Assembly (NCBI GenBank): GCA_902615835.1 | Contig: CACMQL010000001.1 | Span: 50,708 to 114,707, forward strand | Origin: an uncultured Verrucomicrobiota bacterium | GTDB lineage: Bacteria; Verrucomicrobiota; Verrucomicrobiia; Opitutales; Seribacteraceae | Reading direction: 5' to 3' | DNA: 64,000 nt | Shown: piece by piece, positions 61,622-64,000 of the stretch | Position numbering within the stretch: the stretch's first letter is position 1 | Layout: every line of letters starts with the position of its first letter | Program-made: the position numbers and the translations under genes | Notes under the pieces: model-generated | Seen by the model: the letters and a program-made list of their open reading frames with translations, nothing else | What the model was told of the DNA's origin: nothing | Databases searched by the model: none

Positions 61622-62352
61622 ATATTGAGCAGCACAATACTGAAATTTATCAGAATATAAAGGTATGGAATACAAAAAAAAGCCTTCAGTCTTGCTATCA
61701 GTCTTTTTATAAACTTATCGCTCAAGAGTTGATTCTCGGAGATGGCTTTACGGTAGAGTTGGGTTCAGGGATGGGGAATATCAAATCAGTGATTCCGCAT
61801 TGCATCACGACTGACCTTTTCGCCAACCCCTGGTTGGATCGTCATGAGAATGCCTACAGGCTTTCATTCGGCTCTAACGAGTTGGATAATCTAATTCTTT
61901 TTGATGTTTGGCATCACCTGGAGTATCCAGGAAGTGCACTGGAAGAGTTCTCTCGAGTATTAAAGAAGGGAGGGAGGATAATTATCTTTGATCCAGCGGT
62001 TAGTTTATTGGGATGTATCGTATTTGGTCTGTTTCATCATGAACCATTAGCTCTTCAACAGCCGATTCAATGGTCTATGCCAAAAGGAGTGGATATTGAG
62101 AATATGACCTATTACGCTGCTCAGGGAAATGCACATCGCGTTTTTCAACGAAAAGAATTTTTGTTGGAGAACTTCGACCTACTTAAATTGAAGAGATTTT
62201 CAGCATTAAGCTATGTTATGAGTGGAGGTTTTAGTCATCGCCAGTTATATCCTGATAATTTAATGGGATTGATCCTAAAGGCGGAGAGATTTATGGATAT
62301 ATTTCCGTCGCTATTTGCAACCAGAATTTTGATTGTATTAAACAAGAAATAA
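61618..62352 (+). CDS. SAM-dependent methyltransferase
   Basis: This 244-aa class I methyltransferase shows FTVELGSGMGNIKSVIPHC as motif I, NLILFDVWHHLEYPGSALEEFSRVL and GGRIIIFDPAVSLLG. It is similar in type to the methyltransferases that act on lipid-linked or O-antigen sugars. Its stop TAA overlaps the presumed ATA start of the next gene (ATAA). Confidence 0.8.
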   Translation: MNIEQHNTEIYQNIKVWNTKKSLQSCYQSFYKLIAQELILGDGFTVELGSGMGNIKSVIPHCITTDLFANPWLDRHENAYRLSFGSNELDNLILFDVWHHLEYPGSALEEFSRVLKKGGRIIIFDPAVSLLGCIVFGLFHHEPLALQQPIQWSMPKGVDIENMTYYAAQGNAHRVFQRKEFLLENFDLLKLKRFSALSYVMSGGFSHRQLYPDNLMGLILKAERFMDIFPSLFATRILIVLNKK

Positions 62353-63776
62353 AACAACAAAAGGCTTTAAATAAATTAGCAGAAAAGCATTTAGCGAAAG
62401 TTAAGAGCTTCTATGATAACAGTACCGAAAAAGTAAATTTTGCGGGCAGGTTCTATCGAAAGATTTTATCCCATTATTACAACTTGATTCTCCCTGCAAA
62501 TGCATCTGTCATCGAAGTTGGTTGCGGTGACGGAGGACTGCTGGCGATGTTAAAATCAAAGGACAGGGTTGGTGTCGATATTTCCGGGAAGCAAGTGGCA
62601 CTTGCACATCAGAATAATCCAGATGTAGAGTTCGTCCAGCAGTCTGGTGAAGAACTGCAAATGGACAGAAAGTTTGATTATATTATATTGTCGGAAACTG
62701 TGAATTTTGCAGTTGATGTGCAAGCCATGTTTGAGCAACTTCATCGGGTCAGTCATTCTTCAACCAGAATATTAATCAATTTTCATAGTGCTCTATGGAG
62801 GCCACTTTTTTTCCTGGGGACTGTTTTTCGTGTGAAAGCCAAGCAACCGCAATGTAACTGGCTCACTGTAGGGGATTTACGGAATATGCTAAATTTGGCA
62901 GGTTGGGAGGTAATTAAAGTGCAACCAAGGATTTTATGCCCTGTCTATCTCGTGGGTCTTGAGGCGTTTTTCAACAAGCTAATTGCACCTTTACTGCCAT
63001 GGCTGTGTTTAACAAATTTCTGCATCGCCAGAAAAACAGGGAAAACCAGCAAGGATTTGCACTCTGTATCAATCTTAGTCCCCGCCAGAAATGAAGCAGG
63101 TAATATTGAGAATGGCATAAGAAGGATTCCAAAGTTTGGCTCTCATCAGGAAGTGATCATTGTAGAAGGTAATTCCACAGATAATACTTGGGAAGTTATT
63201 CAAAAAATAGGCGAAAAGTTACCTGAGAAAAATATTAAAATATTAAAACAGAGCGGAATAGGTAAAGGTAATGCAGTGCGAGAAGGTTTTGATGTAGCGA
63301 CGGGGGATATTTTAATGATCCTGGATGCTGACTTTACAATGCCACCTGAAGAGTTGCCTAAATATTATAATGTTCTTGCTAATGGGCAAGGTGACTTTGC
63401 GAACGGAGTACGCCTCGTGTACCCCATGGAAGATAAGGCGATGCGCTTTTTAAATTTATGTGCAAATAAGTTATTTGGAATAACTTTTAGCTGGCTTCTT
63501 AGTCAAAGCATTCGTGATACTTTATGCGGAACAAAGGTTCTTTTCCGGAAGGATTATTTGAAGATTGTTGAAAATCGAAGTTATTTTGGCGATTTTGATC
63601 CTTTTGGGGATTTCGACTTGTTGTTTGGAGCAGATAAGCTGAACTTAAAAATAACAGATGTACCCATTCGTTACAAAGATAGAACTTATGGAGAAACAAA
63701 TATTAGTCGTTTTCGACATGGGATTCTTCTTTTTCGTATGGTCTTCTTTGCCGCTCGTAAACTGAAATTTGTGTAA
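62349..63776 (+). CDS. Methyltransferase-GT2 glycosyltransferase fusion, apparent AUA start
   Basis: This is a 475-aa chain if begun at ATA 62349. The N-terminal methyltransferase (about 1-240) has the lead-in VKSFYDNSTEKVNFAGRFY, motif I SVIEVGCGDGGLLAML and FDYIILSETVNFAVD. The C-terminal part (about 245-475) is GT2: SVSILVPARNEAGNIENGI, EVIIVEGNSTDNTWEVI, LKQSGIGKGNAVREGFDVA, ILMILDADFTMPPEELP and YKDRTYGETNISRF, like dolichol-phosphate mannosyltransferase-type enzymes. The first ordinary start in frame is TTG 62484, which would drop 45 residues including the lead-in helix. Confidence 0.85.
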   Translation: MKQQKALNKLAEKHLAKVKSFYDNSTEKVNFAGRFYRKILSHYYNLILPANASVIEVGCGDGGLLAMLKSKDRVGVDISGKQVALAHQNNPDVEFVQQSGEELQMDRKFDYIILSETVNFAVDVQAMFEQLHRVSHSSTRILINFHSALWRPLFFLGTVFRVKAKQPQCNWLTVGDLRNMLNLAGWEVIKVQPRILCPVYLVGLEAFFNKLIAPLLPWLCLTNFCIARKTGKTSKDLHSVSILVPARNEAGNIENGIRRIPKFGSHQEVIIVEGNSTDNTWEVIQKIGEKLPEKNIKILKQSGIGKGNAVREGFDVATGDILMILDADFTMPPEELPKYYNVLANGQGDFANGVRLVYPMEDKAMRFLNLCANKLFGITFSWLLSQSIRDTLCGTKVLFRKDYLKIVENRSYFGDFDPFGDFDLLFGADKLNLKITDVPIRYKDRTYGETNISRFRHGILLFRMVFFAARKLKFV

Positions 63777-63822
63777 ACTTTTTATTGTAAATAATGAAGC
63801 GATTAGATTTCGTACTCAATTT

Positions 63823-64000
63823 TTACAAGTTACTAGCATCTAACCTTTTGGGAGTAGTACTTGTAATTTCTTGTCGGATTACTTCTATCATACTTCTAGC
63901 GAATAATTCGGAATTATATTTTTTTTCAGCTAATAGTCGGGATTTTTTCCCCATTTCTAAAGCTTTATCAGGATTTTCATCATACCATCTCAATATTTTC
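63823..64000 (-). CDS. GT4-like glycosyltransferase, C-terminal fragment (runs off the window)
   Basis: A minus-strand frame enters at position 64000 and stops at TAA (63823-63825). Its 59 residues read like the last helices of a GT4 enzyme: ILRWYDENPDKALEMGKKSR, then LLAEKKYNSELFARSMIEVI. It is convergent with the plus-strand block, with only 46 bases between the two stops and no hairpin seen. Confidence 0.65.
   Translation of the reverse strand, partial: KILRWYDENPDKALEMGKKSRLLAEKKYNSELFARSMIEVIRQEITSTTPKRLDASNL

Noticed and set aside
63794..64000. Plus-strand frame from an ATG at 63794
   Set aside because: The opposite strand reads as a typical GT4 C-terminus with a stop at 63823, which is far more protein-like.
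1..64000. CRISPR arrays, tRNA or rRNA genes, insertion sequences
   Set aside because: I saw no regular direct repeats, no tRNA-like or rRNA sequence and no transposase frame in the window.

Overview
The window is a bacterial chromosome fragment carrying a very large surface-glycan locus (about 10,000 to past 64,000) beside a short block of housekeeping genes (1 to about 10,000). The organism looks Gram-negative and probably belongs to the Verrucomicrobiota (Opitutae-like). The reasons are a FecR-domain protein, a short RpoD-like sigma factor, a GbsR-type regulator overlapping a NusG paralogue, an exosortase fused to an EpsI-like domain, and ABC-type polysaccharide export. This taxonomic call is inference, because no rRNA or tRNA gene is present. 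TTG and GTG starts are frequent and Shine-Dalgarno sequences are mostly weak. By eye the glycan locus from about 20.7 kb is more AT-rich than the left flank.

Left block, 1-10,000: the end of a FecR-like gene, gcvH and glgC on the minus strand; trpE and an rpoD-family sigma factor on the plus strand; then rpsA, hisG, a 5'-3' exonuclease and an MtaB-type tRNA methylthiotransferase on the minus strand. The last of these is coupled to a WecG/TagA-type glycosyltransferase and a polyprenyl-phosphate sugar transferase, which begin the glycan theme.

12,310-16,950: a GbsR-like regulator, a NusG/RfaH-like elongation factor, a TPR protein and an exosortase-EpsI fusion, all on the plus strand. 17,072-18,220 is a decayed AAA/DUF4143 ATPase. 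18,216-20,709 is a carbamoyltransferase followed by SxtJ-like and DUF5989-like membrane proteins. 20,763-22,908 is a Wzm/Wzt-type exporter whose ATPase has a C-terminal substrate-recognition domain.

22,872-33,187 is the most distinctive part. It is a nine-carbon (nonulosonic) acid-like pathway: DegT aminotransferase, metal-dependent TIM-barrel protein, SDR, NeuB-like synthase lacking the SAF domain, formyltransferase, Gfo/Idh dehydrogenase and CMP-sugar synthetase. It is followed by a complete WbpG/HisH/HisF-type amidine-forming system and a pseudaminic-acid-type methylase. 33,196-44,900 adds a possible transferase, several methyltransferases, an APH-like kinase, glycosyltransferases, two more oxidoreductase/epimerase genes and a convincing GDP-mannose 3,5-epimerase homologue.

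After an intergenic region with three inverted repeats (44,901-45,191), a second plus-strand block (45,192-63,776) carries glycosyltransferases, an MBOAT/SGNH O-acylation pair, a large SGNH-carbamoyltransferase fusion, FkbM-type methyltransferases (one fused to a glycosyltransferase), a GT10 fucosyltransferase-like enzyme and a methyltransferase-GT2 fusion. A convergent glycosyltransferase gene runs off the right edge. Taken together, the locus appears to build a heavily decorated (carbamoyl, formyl, amidino, methyl, acyl) surface polysaccharide exported by an ABC transporter. Four genes have N-termini that can only be recovered by assuming AUU, AUA or CUG initiation or loss of the start codon.
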